Shown: positions 9,494-18,344, counted from the stretch's first letter. The stretch: 51,473 nt of DNA from Thalassolituus sp. UBA674 (GCA_002298335.1 DBNK01000011.1:1-51473); one strand, 5' to 3'. Made by a program: numbers and translations. The notes: generated by a model not told the origin, from the letters alone.

Positions 9494-11134
9494 ATGGGAA
9501 TACTCAATAAACTCAGCATTCAGCAGAAACTGGCCATACCAACATTGATTGTTGCCGTGTTGGTGGTGGTCAGTTCCCTGAACTCGGTGCGGGTCAGTTC
9601 GGATCTGACCAATCAATTCAGTGAGACGTCGGATGTCTTTCTGCATGCCATTTCCAAAGGTCTGAACGCTGACCGTGATCTGTATCAGGCGCTGACAGCC
9701 AGTCAGGACTACATTCTCAAACGTCAGCAGGGCAAAGACGTGTCTGCCGATATGGAATCGTTCAATGAGAATGCCCAGCAGGCTCTTGACCGTATGAAGT
9801 CGCTGCTGGAACTGACTGCTGCTTATCCGACGGTGCAGAATATGTCTTCCGGATTTGACCGCGATTATCAGGCCTGGCTGCAGGGCGCCCGCGAAGTCCT
9901 GCGACTGGCGGATGAGGGTAAAATCACCGAAGCGGCGGTGCTCAATTCCGGTGACGTCAGTGAATCTTTCAGCCGTCTGCGTAAGTACTACGACGTTACC
10001 GTTGAAGAGGTGGTCCGTCTCTCGGATGAGAGCATGATCGTAACCCGTGCTGCTGCCGAACGTCAGAAGTGGGGACTGTTGGCGACTATTGCCCTGGTGC
10101 TGCTGGCCAGTGGTCTCAGTATTGCTTTCGGTCCGCGCCTGGTTACCAGCCGTCTCAGTTCTCTGCGCGAAGTGATTGATGACATCAGTTCCGGTGACGG
10201 TGATCTGCGCAGCCGTCTGGATGCCAAAGGCCATGATGAGGTTGCGGTGCTGGCACGTTCCTTCAACGGCCTGCTCGACAAATTGCAGCAGCTGATTCTG
10301 AAAATCAAAGACGACTTCACCACGCTGGATGACGGGGTCTCTGTGATGGATGAGACGTCGAAAGAAAGCGACGTGATTTTCAAAAACCAGCAGAAGAGCC
10401 TGAGCCAGATTCTCGAAGCCGTTGCCGAGGTAAACCAGGCAGCTCAGTCGATTGCGGATAATTCCGCCAGTGCGGCCGGGTTTGCGGACAATGCGCGCCA
10501 GACAGCCTCTGACTCGCGTCAGCTGATGAGCAGCGCGGTAACTCACGTCGGCAACCTGGCGGCTGCTGTGACCGGTGCGGGGGATGTTGTTGCCCGTCTG
10601 TCGGAAGAGTCGTCCGGTATCGTCCGCGTGCTGGAAGTGATTCAGGATATCGCCGAGCAGACCAACCTGCTGGCACTGAACGCCGCGATTGAAGCCGCCC
10701 GTGCCGGCGAACAGGGGCGTGGTTTTGCGGTCGTGGCCGATGAAGTACGCACACTGGCCGGGCGCACTCAGCGTTCGACAGAAGACATCCGTGAAATGAT
10801 CAGCCGTCTGCAACAGGGTGTGGAGAAAGCCGTGAATGCCATGTCCGCAGGCACCGGTCAGATGGGGCAGGTCTCAGAGATGGCCGGACAAGTGCTGCAG
10901 CTGACCGAGGAGCTGGAGTCTGCAATTTCCCAGAGTAACCAGGAAATTGCCCGCATCGCCACCGCAACCCGTCAGCAGAGTGATGTGACGGAAGGGGTGA
11001 AAAAGAACGCGGAAGGCCTGAATCAGATGTTCCTCGAAACCCAGGAAAATGTGGCTGAAACCCGCAAAGTATCCGGACGTATTTCGGATATGTCTTCCGG
11101 CATGAAGTCCACCATCGGTCGTTTCCAGGTCTGA
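9494..11134 (+). CDS. Methyl-accepting chemotaxis protein
   Basis: Membrane chemoreceptor, 546 residues. TM1 lies at about 12-32 and TM2 at about 193-213, enclosing a helical periplasmic sensor of about 160 residues. A HAMP domain follows, then a long cytoplasmic coiled coil with the conserved hairpin tip EQTNLLALNAAIEAARAGEQ and GFAVVADEVRTLA. The tip docks CheA and CheW. CGGAGG lies just upstream of the ATG. No che genes are nearby, so it is an orphan receptor; ligand unknown. Confidence 0.95.
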   Translation: MGILNKLSIQQKLAIPTLIVAVLVVVSSLNSVRVSSDLTNQFSETSDVFLHAISKGLNADRDLYQALTASQDYILKRQQGKDVSADMESFNENAQQALDRMKSLLELTAAYPTVQNMSSGFDRDYQAWLQGAREVLRLADEGKITEAAVLNSGDVSESFSRLRKYYDVTVEEVVRLSDESMIVTRAAAERQKWGLLATIALVLLASGLSIAFGPRLVTSRLSSLREVIDDISSGDGDLRSRLDAKGHDEVAVLARSFNGLLDKLQQLILKIKDDFTTLDDGVSVMDETSKESDVIFKNQQKSLSQILEAVAEVNQAAQSIADNSASAAGFADNARQTASDSRQLMSSAVTHVGNLAAAVTGAGDVVARLSEESSGIVRVLEVIQDIAEQTNLLALNAAIEAARAGEQGRGFAVVADEVRTLAGRTQRSTEDIREMISRLQQGVEKAVNAMSAGTGQMGQVSEMAGQVLQLTEELESAISQSNQEIARIATATRQQSDVTEGVKKNAEGLNQMFLETQENVAETRKVSGRISDMSSGMKSTIGRFQV

Positions 11135-11147
11135 TTCTCAGCTGGAA

Positions 11148-11193
11148 CCCTGAAGAGGAAACCGCACGCTGATTCTCAGGGTGCGGTTTTTTG
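11148..11193 (+). terminator. Terminator with a competing hairpin after the chemoreceptor
   Basis: ACCGCAC (11161-11167) pairs with GTGCGGT (11181-11187) before a T run. An alternative helix, ACCCTGA (11148-11154) with TCAGGGT (11176-11182), overlaps the terminator's right arm, so the two cannot form fully together. An 11-bp direct repeat CTGATTCTCAG occurs at 11131 and 11169. Confidence 0.75.
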
Positions 11194-11220
11194 CTTTCTG
11201 CATTTCCTCCCGGATCTCGC

Positions 11221-12066
11221 TCAGGCGCCCTGTTCTCTGAGTACTTTGAGAAACACCCCGGGCTCCGGTCTGACACGGTAGTTGTCCGTCTCATCCGCCC
11301 ACAGCACCTTGCCCCCCGCGGCGGTGATGATCACCGTTGGCATGGGGGCTTCGGTGTCATAGCCCAGCACTTCCAGACCGGTCGGGATGCCGAAGTCAGA
11401 GACAATACCCAGGGTCCTGGCGGCCTGATTGTGTGTATCCGTCATATAGCGGAAGTTCACCTGCATCCTGCGCGCAAGAGCCTCGGTCTGGGCATGTGGT
11501 TGAGGTGAGATCAGGATAACGTCGGCCCCGAGCTGCTCGATTTCACGGTATTCACTGGCAATCTCACGTATCTGAGCCATACACAGCGGACACCAGTTAC
11601 CGCGGTAAAACAGCCAGACTGCCGGTTTGGCGGTCAGTGCTGTTGTAGTAAAAACCTGACCGTTCTGATCGGTCAGTTCGACATCAGGCAGTGGGAAACC
11701 CGGACGGATAATGCGGCCGGGCTGGCGCTGGTAGCGGGAATACCAGTACACGTAGAGCAGAAACCCGCCGTACGCGACGGATGCCAGAGCGGTTGGCAGC
11801 AGGCTGTGCTGAAAACCGCTCGCTGCAATAACGACCCCGGCCAGGGTCAGCAGATGAATTTCCGGCAGGTGTGGCCGGGTGCGGGCCAGCAGAGGGCGGA
11901 TCATCAGCAGACTGATCAGCGCCGTCATCGGCAGCGCGGCAAGCAGCACGCCTGACCAGCTGAGTACGGGCGCACCTGACAGTATCTGCCAGGCGGCAAA
12001 GGCTGAGAGGATGACAGAGCCGGTCATATAGAGTGAGACGTACGCTGCCTTGAGTCGCATCAACAT
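11221..12066 (-). CDS. Membrane-anchored peroxiredoxin-like protein (AhpC/TSA fold)
   Basis: 281 residues. The N-terminal third is hydrophobic, with about four membrane segments between residues 8 and 110. A thioredoxin-fold domain follows, starting near FPLPDVELTDQNG. The peroxidatic region reads FYRGNWCPLCMAQIRE, so it has a CPLC pair rather than the TPVC of classical peroxiredoxins. Related soluble proteins are annotated as peroxiredoxin-like or redoxin family. The active domain position relative to the membrane is not certain. It starts 1 bp after the stop of the flavin oxidoreductase gene, and the two are probably cotranscribed under the ArsR regulator. Confidence 0.8.
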   Translation of the reverse strand: MLMRLKAAYVSLYMTGSVILSAFAAWQILSGAPVLSWSGVLLAALPMTALISLLMIRPLLARTRPHLPEIHLLTLAGVVIAASGFQHSLLPTALASVAYGGFLLYVYWYSRYQRQPGRIIRPGFPLPDVELTDQNGQVFTTTALTAKPAVWLFYRGNWCPLCMAQIREIASEYREIEQLGADVILISPQPHAQTEALARRMQVNFRYMTDTHNQAARTLGIVSDFGIPTGLEVLGYDTEAPMPTVIITAAGGKVLWADETDNYRVRPEPGVFLKVLREQGA

Positions 12067-12067
12067 A

Positions 12068-13321
12068 TCAGGCCCTCAGCTTGCCGATGCGGTTGAACAG
12101 ACCGCGGTAACTGACCAGCAGCATCACATCCAGCAGTGACCAGAATCCCTGATCCTGACGGCGCGGATTCTTGCCTTTGCTCATACGGTGGATCTGGCGT
12201 TCGTACCAGGCCACCTCCATTAACGCCAGTTTATCGATGGCTTTGACGCCGGTGCGGATGGGACGGACGATACTGTGTACATCTTCACCGGCAAGCAGGC
12301 GTTGTGGCAGATCCGGTTCCACGCACAAGGGGCGACCAAGACCGATCATGTCACAGGCTCCGGAAGTCACGGCCTCTGCCATGCCGCTGGCACTGCGGAA
12401 GCCACCGGTGACCATCAGCGGCACCGTCACTTCCTTACGCAGGGTTTCAGCGAATTCCAGAAAGTAGGCTTCGCGCTGGCGGGTAGAATCTTTGACCTTG
12501 CCGGTGTTGCCGGTCACCAGTGCCGGAGTTTCGTAGGAGCCGCCGGAGATTTCGATCAGGTCGATGCCTTCCGCGGCCAGTGCTTTGGCTACTGTGGTGG
12601 CGTCACCTTCATCAAAACCACCGCGCTGAAAATCGGCTGAGTTCATTTTTATCCCGATATTGAACCCGGGGCCGGTCGCGGCACGCATGGCGCGGTAGAC
12701 CTCAAGCACCAGCCGCATGCGGTTGCTGATATCTCCACCCCATTGATCATCGCGCTTATTGTGCAATGGCGACAGGAACTGGCTGATCAGGTAGCCGTGA
12801 GCAGCGTGAATCTGCACGCCGTCAAAGCCGGCTTGCTGTGCCAGTGCGGCGGCGCGGGCAAAGCGCAGGATCACGTCCTGAATATCGTCTTCAGTCATGG
12901 CGCGGGGGACTGCAAAGAAGCGCTTCAGTTCGGGTTTCAGGGGCAGAGCGCTGGGAGCTATCGGAGCCGAATTGATGACCACAGGAGCTTGCTTGCCCGG
13001 ATGGTTCAGCTGCATCCAGATCTGGCCTCCGGCGGATTGTCCGGCCCTGGCCCATTGACGCAGAAGATCCATATCGCGGTCATCTTCCAGCACCACATTG
13101 TTGGGCTCGCCGATATGACGGCGGTCGATCATGACATTACCGGTCACCAGCAGTCCGCTGCCACCGGCAGCCCAGTGTTTATACAGTGTGATCAGGCGTG
13201 GTGTGACCCGCAGAGAGGCGCTGCCCAGTGTTTCACTGAGTGCGGATTTGGCAATGCGGTTGGGCAGGGTACTGCCATTTTTCAGGGTCAGGGGTTGTCC
13301 CAGTACAGCGGCCGGTTGCAT
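12068..13321 (-). CDS. NADH:flavin oxidoreductase, Old Yellow Enzyme family
   Basis: FMN-dependent ene-reductase-type TIM barrel, 417 residues. Visible family motifs: LPNRIAKSALSE near residue 20, WMQLNHPGKQ near 100, HAAHGYLISQFLSP near 170 (catalytic and FMN-contacting His), NKRDDQWGG, and the C-terminal VTGGFR and GLGRPLCVEPDL phosphate-binding loops. Substrate is probably an activated alkene; it lacks the Fe-S/NADPH domains of 2,4-dienoyl-CoA reductase. It is first in a two-gene operon with the peroxiredoxin-like protein. Two palindromes in the upstream region suggest control by the divergent ArsR protein. Confidence 0.92.
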   Translation of the reverse strand: MQPAAVLGQPLTLKNGSTLPNRIAKSALSETLGSASLRVTPRLITLYKHWAAGGSGLLVTGNVMIDRRHIGEPNNVVLEDDRDMDLLRQWARAGQSAGGQIWMQLNHPGKQAPVVINSAPIAPSALPLKPELKRFFAVPRAMTEDDIQDVILRFARAAALAQQAGFDGVQIHAAHGYLISQFLSPLHNKRDDQWGGDISNRMRLVLEVYRAMRAATGPGFNIGIKMNSADFQRGGFDEGDATTVAKALAAEGIDLIEISGGSYETPALVTGNTGKVKDSTRQREAYFLEFAETLRKEVTVPLMVTGGFRSASGMAEAVTSGACDMIGLGRPLCVEPDLPQRLLAGEDVHSIVRPIRTGVKAIDKLALMEVAWYERQIHRMSKGKNPRRQDQGFWSLLDVMLLVSYRGLFNRIGKLRA

Positions 13322-13349
13322 TCGTTCTGCCTCTCAGAGTCTGCTATGA

Positions 13350-13365
13350 TTCGATAAGAATCGAA
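13350..13365. promoter_or_regulatory. Palindromic operator 1 for ArsR-family regulator
   Basis: TTCGATAAGAATCGAA, a 16-bp inverted repeat between the divergent flavin oxidoreductase and arsR-family genes. It deviates from the perfect palindrome TTCGATAATTATCGAA only at two central bases. ArsR dimers bind such short AT-rich palindromes. Confidence 0.7.
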
Positions 13366-13376
13366 CTATAACACGT

Positions 13377-13392
13377 TTCGATAATTATCAAA
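13377..13392. promoter_or_regulatory. Palindromic operator 2 for ArsR-family regulator
   Basis: TTCGATAATTATCAAA, one base from the same perfect palindrome as operator 1 and 27 bp from it centre to centre. Its position 24 bp before the regulator's start suggests autorepression. Confidence 0.7.
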
Positions 13393-13416
13393 CTATCCTG
13401 TCCGGAGACGTTTTCT

Positions 13417-13725
13417 GTGTCTGCAATCACCGATGATCAGCTGGCCCGCGCATTCGCGGCGTTGGGTAACCCTAACCGGCTGAAAATTTTCCGCAGCGTG
13501 CTGGCGCATCAGCGGCGTGATATCGGGCCGGAAGAAGACGCAGGCTGTCTGATTTACGACGTCATTAACAAGCTGGACATTGGCGCACCGACCGTGTCAC
13601 ACCACGTTAAAGTGCTCGAAAAGGCCGGATTGATCCGGGTGACACGCAACGGCAAATTCCTCTCCTGTCTGTTAAATGAAGAAATGCGCACAAAGCTCAC
13701 TCTTTTCTTTAACTCTGCTCTGTAA
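13417..13725 (+). CDS. ArsR-family transcriptional regulator
   Basis: 102-residue winged-helix repressor. LARAFAALGNPNRLKIFRSV is the classical first helices, and GAPTVSHHVKVLEKAGLI is the recognition helix. No obvious metal-binding CxC in the recognition helix; only two cysteines (GCLIYD and LSCLL) are present, so the signal may be redox or a ligand rather than arsenic. The start is GTG, placed by CGGAGA 8 nt upstream. It is divergent from a flavin oxidoreductase and peroxiredoxin-like operon, its likely target. Confidence 0.9.
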   Translation: MSAITDDQLARAFAALGNPNRLKIFRSVLAHQRRDIGPEEDAGCLIYDVINKLDIGAPTVSHHVKVLEKAGLIRVTRNGKFLSCLLNEEMRTKLTLFFNSAL

Positions 13726-13822
13726 AGTAAGTAAGGGCGGTTGAATTCTGCGCTAAGCTTTGGTGTGATGAACAAATAAGCTGTCTGTCCTGACCAGCTC
13801 TCCAACTTTTTCCTGAGGCAGT

Positions 13823-15742
13823 ATGCGACTTACCTCTCTGCTGTTGTCTGTTATTCCGTTTCTGGTATCGGTGTCAGCCGGTGCGGCTGTCATTTCTGAT
13901 GATGAATTCCGCCGCTCCTTCGAAGCCGCCCGTGAGCAGAAGTGGCAGGATGTTTCCTCCGGCGTGTCAGATCATGTCCTCTTTCCTTATATCCAGTATC
14001 ACCAGTTACGTGCACAACTGCCGCATCTGAAGGCTGAGGATGTTCGCAGCTGGGTCAAAGAGCATCAGGATACGCCGCTGTCAGCCTGGCTGGAAAAGCG
14101 GGCACTGCTGGATTACGGCAAAGCGGGTCTGTGGCAGGAAATCCGCACCCTGACGGACAGGCCACCGGGCGATGCGTCAGCCCGTTGCTACTTCTACCTG
14201 GCCTGGTACGACCAGATGCACGACGTCGCTGTCAGTGGCGGTCAGAATCTGTGGCTGTCCGGCTCTTCCCGTCCGGATGAATGTGACGCTTTGTTTGTGC
14301 GTCTGCGTAAAGATGGTGAGATCAATGACCTGCTGGTCTGGCACCGCCTGCTGCTGTCTCTGCAGGACCGCAATGTGCGTATGGTGCGCTATCTGGGGAA
14401 ACAACTGCATGGCACCGTATTCGCACCGGCGGCAGAGTATGTCAGCCTGGTGATCAATCAGCCACAACGCCTGCTGGCGTTGCCGGAGGACGTGGCAGAA
14501 CAGACGGATGAGCTGCGCCTGATGTACGCTGCTATGCAGTATCTGAGCACGACAGATACCGTACGGGCTCTTGAATACTGGCCGCAGCTGAGTGATAGCT
14601 ATCCTTTCTCTGCTCCTCAGCGCGAGGTGATTGAAAAGAACATCGCCCGCTACAGTTACCGCCTTGATCCGGACAATGACGTTCAGCAGAAAGCCCTGCA
14701 TGACATTCTGCTGCGACAGGCGGATGCCGCTCTGATTGAACCCCAGATGCGTACGGCCATCGCCGGTTCTGACTGGCTGCAGGTACTGTACTGGAGTGCC
14801 CAGGTAAAGGGTGAGGACTTCAGTGACAGCTTTAATCAGTACTGGCGTGGCCGGGCTCTTCAGGCAACCGGTCATCAGGACCTGGCGGATGAAGCATTCC
14901 GCAGCGCAGCGCAATCACGTAATTTTTACGGCTTCCTGGCCGCTGACCGCATGTCCTTACCCTTTGCGATGGGCTATGACATTCCTCAGGTCAGTGAAGA
15001 GGCCCTGAGTGAGCTGGATAAAACCGCTGCTCTGCAGCGCATCGACGCGCTCTGGGGGCTGGGTGAGCTTGGTCTGGCACTGCAGGAATGGCAGTGGCTG
15101 ATGTCGCATAACCCGGATGAGACCGCTGCTCTGGCGGAGTATGCGCTGCGCAAACACTGGTTCAGTCTGGCTGTGGCCGCCACGATTAAGGGCGGACACT
15201 GGGATTACATCGCGCACCGTTTCCCGCTGGCCTACCGTAACGAGTTTGCCGAACGTGGCGCCGCTCTCGGGCTGGACCCTCGTCTGCTGATGTCCATTGC
15301 CCGGCGCGAAAGTGCGTTCAATCCTGAGGCGGTTTCTCCGGTCGGTGCGCGGGGGCTGATGCAGGTGATGCCGGATACGGCACGGCACCTCAGTCGCCGT
15401 CTCAGTATCCCGTACCCGGGCACCGAAGGTCTGGCCGATGCCGGGACCAATATCCGCCTGGCCAGTCAGTATGTGAAGGAGCTGTCAGACCGTTATCACG
15501 GTAATCTGATCGCCGTTCTGGCCGGTTACAACGCCGGGCCGTCGCGGGCAGATGTCTGGCTGCGCGATAATCAGGGTGATTTTGATCAGCTGATCGAGAG
15601 CATCAGTTTCCGTGAGACCCGTGACTATGTGAAAGCCGTGCTGGCTTACCGGGTGATCTTCGACAGCCTCAGTGGTGAAGATCAGTTGTCGGTACTGTCT
15701 CCGGCGGAACGCTTCATTCCGGAAAATATTGCCCGGAACTGA
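13823..15742 (+). CDS. slt: Soluble lytic murein transglycosylase
   Basis: Periplasmic enzyme that cleaves MurNAc-GlcNAc bonds forming 1,6-anhydro ends. 639 residues, like Slt70. Signal peptide to about residue 21 (SAGAA). A long helical superhelix region follows, then the lysozyme-like catalytic domain: LGLDPRLLMSIARRESAFNP with catalytic Glu at about 496, SPVGARGLMQVMPDTA, and AVLAGYNAGPSR. No linked cell-wall genes. The ATG is preceded by CTGAGGCAG. Confidence 0.96.
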   Translation: MRLTSLLLSVIPFLVSVSAGAAVISDDEFRRSFEAAREQKWQDVSSGVSDHVLFPYIQYHQLRAQLPHLKAEDVRSWVKEHQDTPLSAWLEKRALLDYGKAGLWQEIRTLTDRPPGDASARCYFYLAWYDQMHDVAVSGGQNLWLSGSSRPDECDALFVRLRKDGEINDLLVWHRLLLSLQDRNVRMVRYLGKQLHGTVFAPAAEYVSLVINQPQRLLALPEDVAEQTDELRLMYAAMQYLSTTDTVRALEYWPQLSDSYPFSAPQREVIEKNIARYSYRLDPDNDVQQKALHDILLRQADAALIEPQMRTAIAGSDWLQVLYWSAQVKGEDFSDSFNQYWRGRALQATGHQDLADEAFRSAAQSRNFYGFLAADRMSLPFAMGYDIPQVSEEALSELDKTAALQRIDALWGLGELGLALQEWQWLMSHNPDETAALAEYALRKHWFSLAVAATIKGGHWDYIAHRFPLAYRNEFAERGAALGLDPRLLMSIARRESAFNPEAVSPVGARGLMQVMPDTARHLSRRLSIPYPGTEGLADAGTNIRLASQYVKELSDRYHGNLIAVLAGYNAGPSRADVWLRDNQGDFDQLIESISFRETRDYVKAVLAYRVIFDSLSGEDQLSVLSPAERFIPENIARN

Positions 15743-15809
15743 GCCCGGGTTCTCTGGACGTGGCCGGGCTTGTGGTACACTGCGCGCAATTAACCCATCG
15801 GAGTGCGCT

Positions 15810-16130
15810 ATGGACATCGTTGACGTCATCAAAGACCAGATCACCAACAACAATATCCTTCTCTACATGAAAGGTTCACCGAATCAGCCGCTGTGTGGCT
15901 TCTCTGCCCGTACTGTGCAGGCAGTGATGGAGTGTGGTCAGAAGTTCGCGTATGTGGACGTGCTGTCCAACCCGGACATCCGTGCCAGCCTGCCAGCTTA
16001 TGCTAACTGGCCGACCTTCCCGCAGCTGTGGGTCAACGGTGAACTGGTCGGTGGTTGCGACATCGTCACTGGCATGCATGCATCCGGTGAGCTGAAGACT
16101 CTGCTCGACTCTGCTGCTCCGGCTGAATAA
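15810..16130 (+). CDS. grxD: Monothiol glutaredoxin, Grx4 type
   Basis: 106 residues. The CGFS active site is at about 29-32, preceded by YMKGSP, with WPTFPQLWVNGELVGGCDI providing the cis-Pro and glutathione-binding loop. Proteins of this class bind a [2Fe-2S] cluster with glutathione, often with BolA, and help in Fe-S delivery. The ATG at 15810 with GGAG upstream gives the standard length. Stands alone, followed by GC-rich hairpins. Confidence 0.96.
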   Translation: MDIVDVIKDQITNNNILLYMKGSPNQPLCGFSARTVQAVMECGQKFAYVDVLSNPDIRASLPAYANWPTFPQLWVNGELVGGCDIVTGMHASGELKTLLDSAAPAE

Positions 16131-16133
16131 GAC

Positions 16134-16150
16134 GCGGCGGCAACCGCCGC
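16134..16150 (+). terminator. GC-rich hairpin after grxD
   Basis: GCGGCGG / CCGCCGC with a 3-nt loop, directly after the grxD stop. No T run follows, so intrinsic termination is uncertain; it may protect the 3' end. Confidence 0.45.
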
Positions 16151-16164
16151 ACAGACCTTCCCCT

Positions 16165-16202
16165 GCCTGGCAGAAACTCAGAGATTATCTGTTCTGCCGG
16201 GC
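16165..16202. other. Stable hairpin between grxD and rpsP
   Basis: GCCTGGCAGAA (16165-16175) pairs with TTCTGCCGGGC (16192-16202), 11 pairs including one G-T. Inside, CAGA pairs with TCTG. It lacks a T run and ends 10 bp before a candidate promoter. Confidence 0.5.
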
Positions 16203-16212
16203 ATCAAACTGC

Positions 16213-16241
16213 TTGCCCAGCCTGTACTGATCAATTAAACT
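16213..16241 (+). promoter_or_regulatory. Candidate sigma-70 promoter of the rpsP operon
   Basis: TTGCCC at 16213-16218 and TAAACT at 16236-16241, spaced by 17 bp, upstream of rpsP. This would give a leader of roughly 120 nt. Based on inspection only. Confidence 0.4.
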
Positions 16242-16370
16242 ACGCGCCCTTTATAACAGGCCCCGTATGTCTGGAGCATCCTTATGGTTGTTTGTGGCAT
16301 CCGGGAACATGACACGGCAGGCGATCCCAAAACCTGTCACTTGATAAGACGACCGGAGTATTAAAACCCT

Positions 16371-16622
16371 ATGGTAGTTATCCGTTTAGCCCGTGGCGGC
16401 TCCAAGAAGCGCCCTTTTTATCACGTTAACGTTGCTGACGCCCGTTCGCCTCGCGATGGTCGTTTTATCGAGCGTGTTGGTTTCTTCAACCCGATCGCCC
16501 GCGGTCAGGAAGAAGCGCTGCGCATCGATCTGGAACGTGTTGAATACTGGATCGGTAAAGGCGCACAGCCAACTGACCGTGTATCCAAATTACTGAAAGA
16601 CGCCAAGAAAGCTCAGGCTTAA
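16371..16622 (+). CDS. rpsP: 30S ribosomal protein S16
   Basis: 83-residue small-subunit protein. The start MVVIRLARGGSKKRPFYHV and FIERVGFFNP are diagnostic. First gene of the conserved rpsP-rimM-trmD-rplS operon. CGGAG lies upstream of the ATG. Confidence 0.98.
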   Translation: MVVIRLARGGSKKRPFYHVNVADARSPRDGRFIERVGFFNPIARGQEEALRIDLERVEYWIGKGAQPTDRVSKLLKDAKKAQA

Positions 16623-16649
16623 TTGGCTGCTGTACCCGGAGTAACGGCA

Positions 16650-17174
16650 GTGGCAGACGGGAACATTCATGTTCTTGGCAAGATCTCCACGGCCTTTGGC
16701 ATTAAAGGGTGGGTGAAGGTGTATTCCTACACAGACCCGATGGCCAATATCCTGGATTACGGACACTGGTACATCCGTCGTGACGGACAGTGGCAGAAGT
16801 TCAGAGTCATGCAGGGGAAACTTCAGGGTAAGGGTCTGGTAGCGGCACTGGAAGGTGTCACAGACCGGGATCTGGCGCTGGCATTATCTCAGTGTGAGAT
16901 CGGAATACCGGAATCTGAGCTGCCTGAACCCGACGATGATGAATATTATTGGTTCCAGCTGGAAGGTCTGAGCGTCATCAATACTGACGATCAACTGCTG
17001 GGCCAGGTGAAAGAACTGTTTGACTCCGGCGGGGGCAATCAGGTGCTGACGGTAAAACCCTGTGCGGGCAGCGTCGATCAGCAGACCCGGTTGCTGCCGT
17101 ATGTGAGTGAATACATTCTTGAAGTCGATCTGGACGCTGGTGTGATTCAGGTTGACTGGGACCCGGATTTTTAA
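16650..17174 (+). CDS. rimM: 16S rRNA processing protein RimM
   Basis: 174 residues from a GTG start. Assembles the 30S head with S19. VLGKISTAFGIKGWVKVYSYT opens the RimM N domain, and YYWFQLEGL begins the PRC-barrel C domain, ending LPYVSEYILEVDLD. The GTG at 16650 has GGAG 8 nt before it and gives the typical N-terminus. An upstream TTG at 16623, right against the rpsP stop, would add nine residues without family likeness. Confidence 0.96.
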   Translation: MADGNIHVLGKISTAFGIKGWVKVYSYTDPMANILDYGHWYIRRDGQWQKFRVMQGKLQGKGLVAALEGVTDRDLALALSQCEIGIPESELPEPDDDEYYWFQLEGLSVINTDDQLLGQVKELFDSGGGNQVLTVKPCAGSVDQQTRLLPYVSEYILEVDLDAGVIQVDWDPDF

Positions 17175-17210
17175 TCCCGGGCTCAACAGAGCTGGGGAGG
17201 AGTAAGACCG

Positions 17211-17966
17211 GTGTGGTTTGGAGTTGTGACCTTGTTTCCTGAAATGCTTCAGGCACTCACCCATCAGGGTGTCAGTGGCCGGGCAGTCAAGCAGGGTAAA
17301 GTCACTGTCGAAAGCTGGAATCCACGCGATTTCGCTTACGACAACTACCAGACAGTGGACGACCGTCCATACGGGGGTGGCCCCGGCATGCTGATGAAAA
17401 TTCAGCCACTGCGGGATGCCATTCAGGCTGCAAAAACAGCCGCCGGAGGTGAAGCTAAAGTTATTTATCTTTCACCTCAGGGCCGCAAACTGGATCAGCA
17501 GGGTGTGCTTGAACTGGCACAGCAGGACCGGCTGATTCTGGTGGCGGGACGGTATGAAGGCATTGATGAGCGGTTGATTGAGACCGAAGTCGACGAGGAG
17601 TGGTCCATCGGCGATTTCGTACTCAGCGGCGGGGAACTCCCCGCTATGACCCTGATGGATGCCGTGATCCGGCTGGTGCCCGGTGTACTGGGGCACGAAC
17701 AGTCGGCACAGCAGGACTCCTTTATGGACGGACTGCTGGATTGTCCACACTACACCCGCCCGGAAGATTATGAGGGCAGGTCGGTACCGGAGGTGCTGCT
17801 GAGCGGCAACCACGAAAAAATCCGTCAATGGCGTCTGAAGCAGGCGCTGGGCAGAACCTGGGAACGCAGGCCGGATCTTCTGGCCGGGCTGGAACTGACA
17901 AACGAGCAACAGAAGTTATTGACAGAGTACCGGAACGAGCAATGCAAAGACTCGCCGGACTGTTAA
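17211..17966 (+). CDS. trmD: tRNA (guanine-37-N1) methyltransferase
   Basis: Makes m1G37 in tRNAs, preventing frameshifting. 251 residues, GTG start with GGGGAGGAG upstream. Knotted SPOUT fold: MWFGVVTLFPEM, DDRPYGGGPGMLMK, YLSPQGRKLDQ, the SAM knot LVAGRYEGIDERLIE, and SIGDFVLSGGELPAM. Third in the ribosomal operon. Confidence 0.98.
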   Translation: MWFGVVTLFPEMLQALTHQGVSGRAVKQGKVTVESWNPRDFAYDNYQTVDDRPYGGGPGMLMKIQPLRDAIQAAKTAAGGEAKVIYLSPQGRKLDQQGVLELAQQDRLILVAGRYEGIDERLIETEVDEEWSIGDFVLSGGELPAMTLMDAVIRLVPGVLGHEQSAQQDSFMDGLLDCPHYTRPEDYEGRSVPEVLLSGNHEKIRQWRLKQALGRTWERRPDLLAGLELTNEQQKLLTEYRNEQCKDSPDC

Positions 17967-17976
17967 GGAGCAGATA

Positions 17977-18330
17977 ATGAGCAACAAGAACACAATCATT
18001 CAGCAGATTGAAAACGCCCAGCTGAAAGAAGGCCTGCCAGCGTTCAGCACAGGTGATACTGTGGTTGTACAGGTAAAAGTAAAAGAAGGTACCCGTGAGC
18101 GTCTGCAGGCGTTTGAAGGTGTGGTTATCGGTAAGCGTAACCGTGGCCTGAACTCAGCATTCACCGTGCGTAAAATCTCTCACGGTGTTGGTGTTGAGCG
18201 TACTTTCCAGACTCACAGCCCACTGGTAGACAGCATCGAAGTGAAACGTCGTGGTGACGTTCGTCAGGCGAAACTGTACTACCTGCGTGAGCGCAGTGGT
18301 AAGTCTGCACGTATCAAGGAAAAGGTCTAA
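17977..18330 (+). CDS. rplS: 50S ribosomal protein L19
   Basis: 117 residues, near the 30S-50S interface. FSTGDTVVVQVKVKEG, FEGVVIGKRNRGLNSAFTVR and KLYYLRERSGKSARIKE match the family. Last gene of the operon, 10 bp after trmD, followed by a strong terminator. Confidence 0.98.
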   Translation: MSNKNTIIQQIENAQLKEGLPAFSTGDTVVVQVKVKEGTRERLQAFEGVVIGKRNRGLNSAFTVRKISHGVGVERTFQTHSPLVDSIEVKRRGDVRQAKLYYLRERSGKSARIKEKV

Positions 18331-18344
18331 CCTTTATCCTGCAC

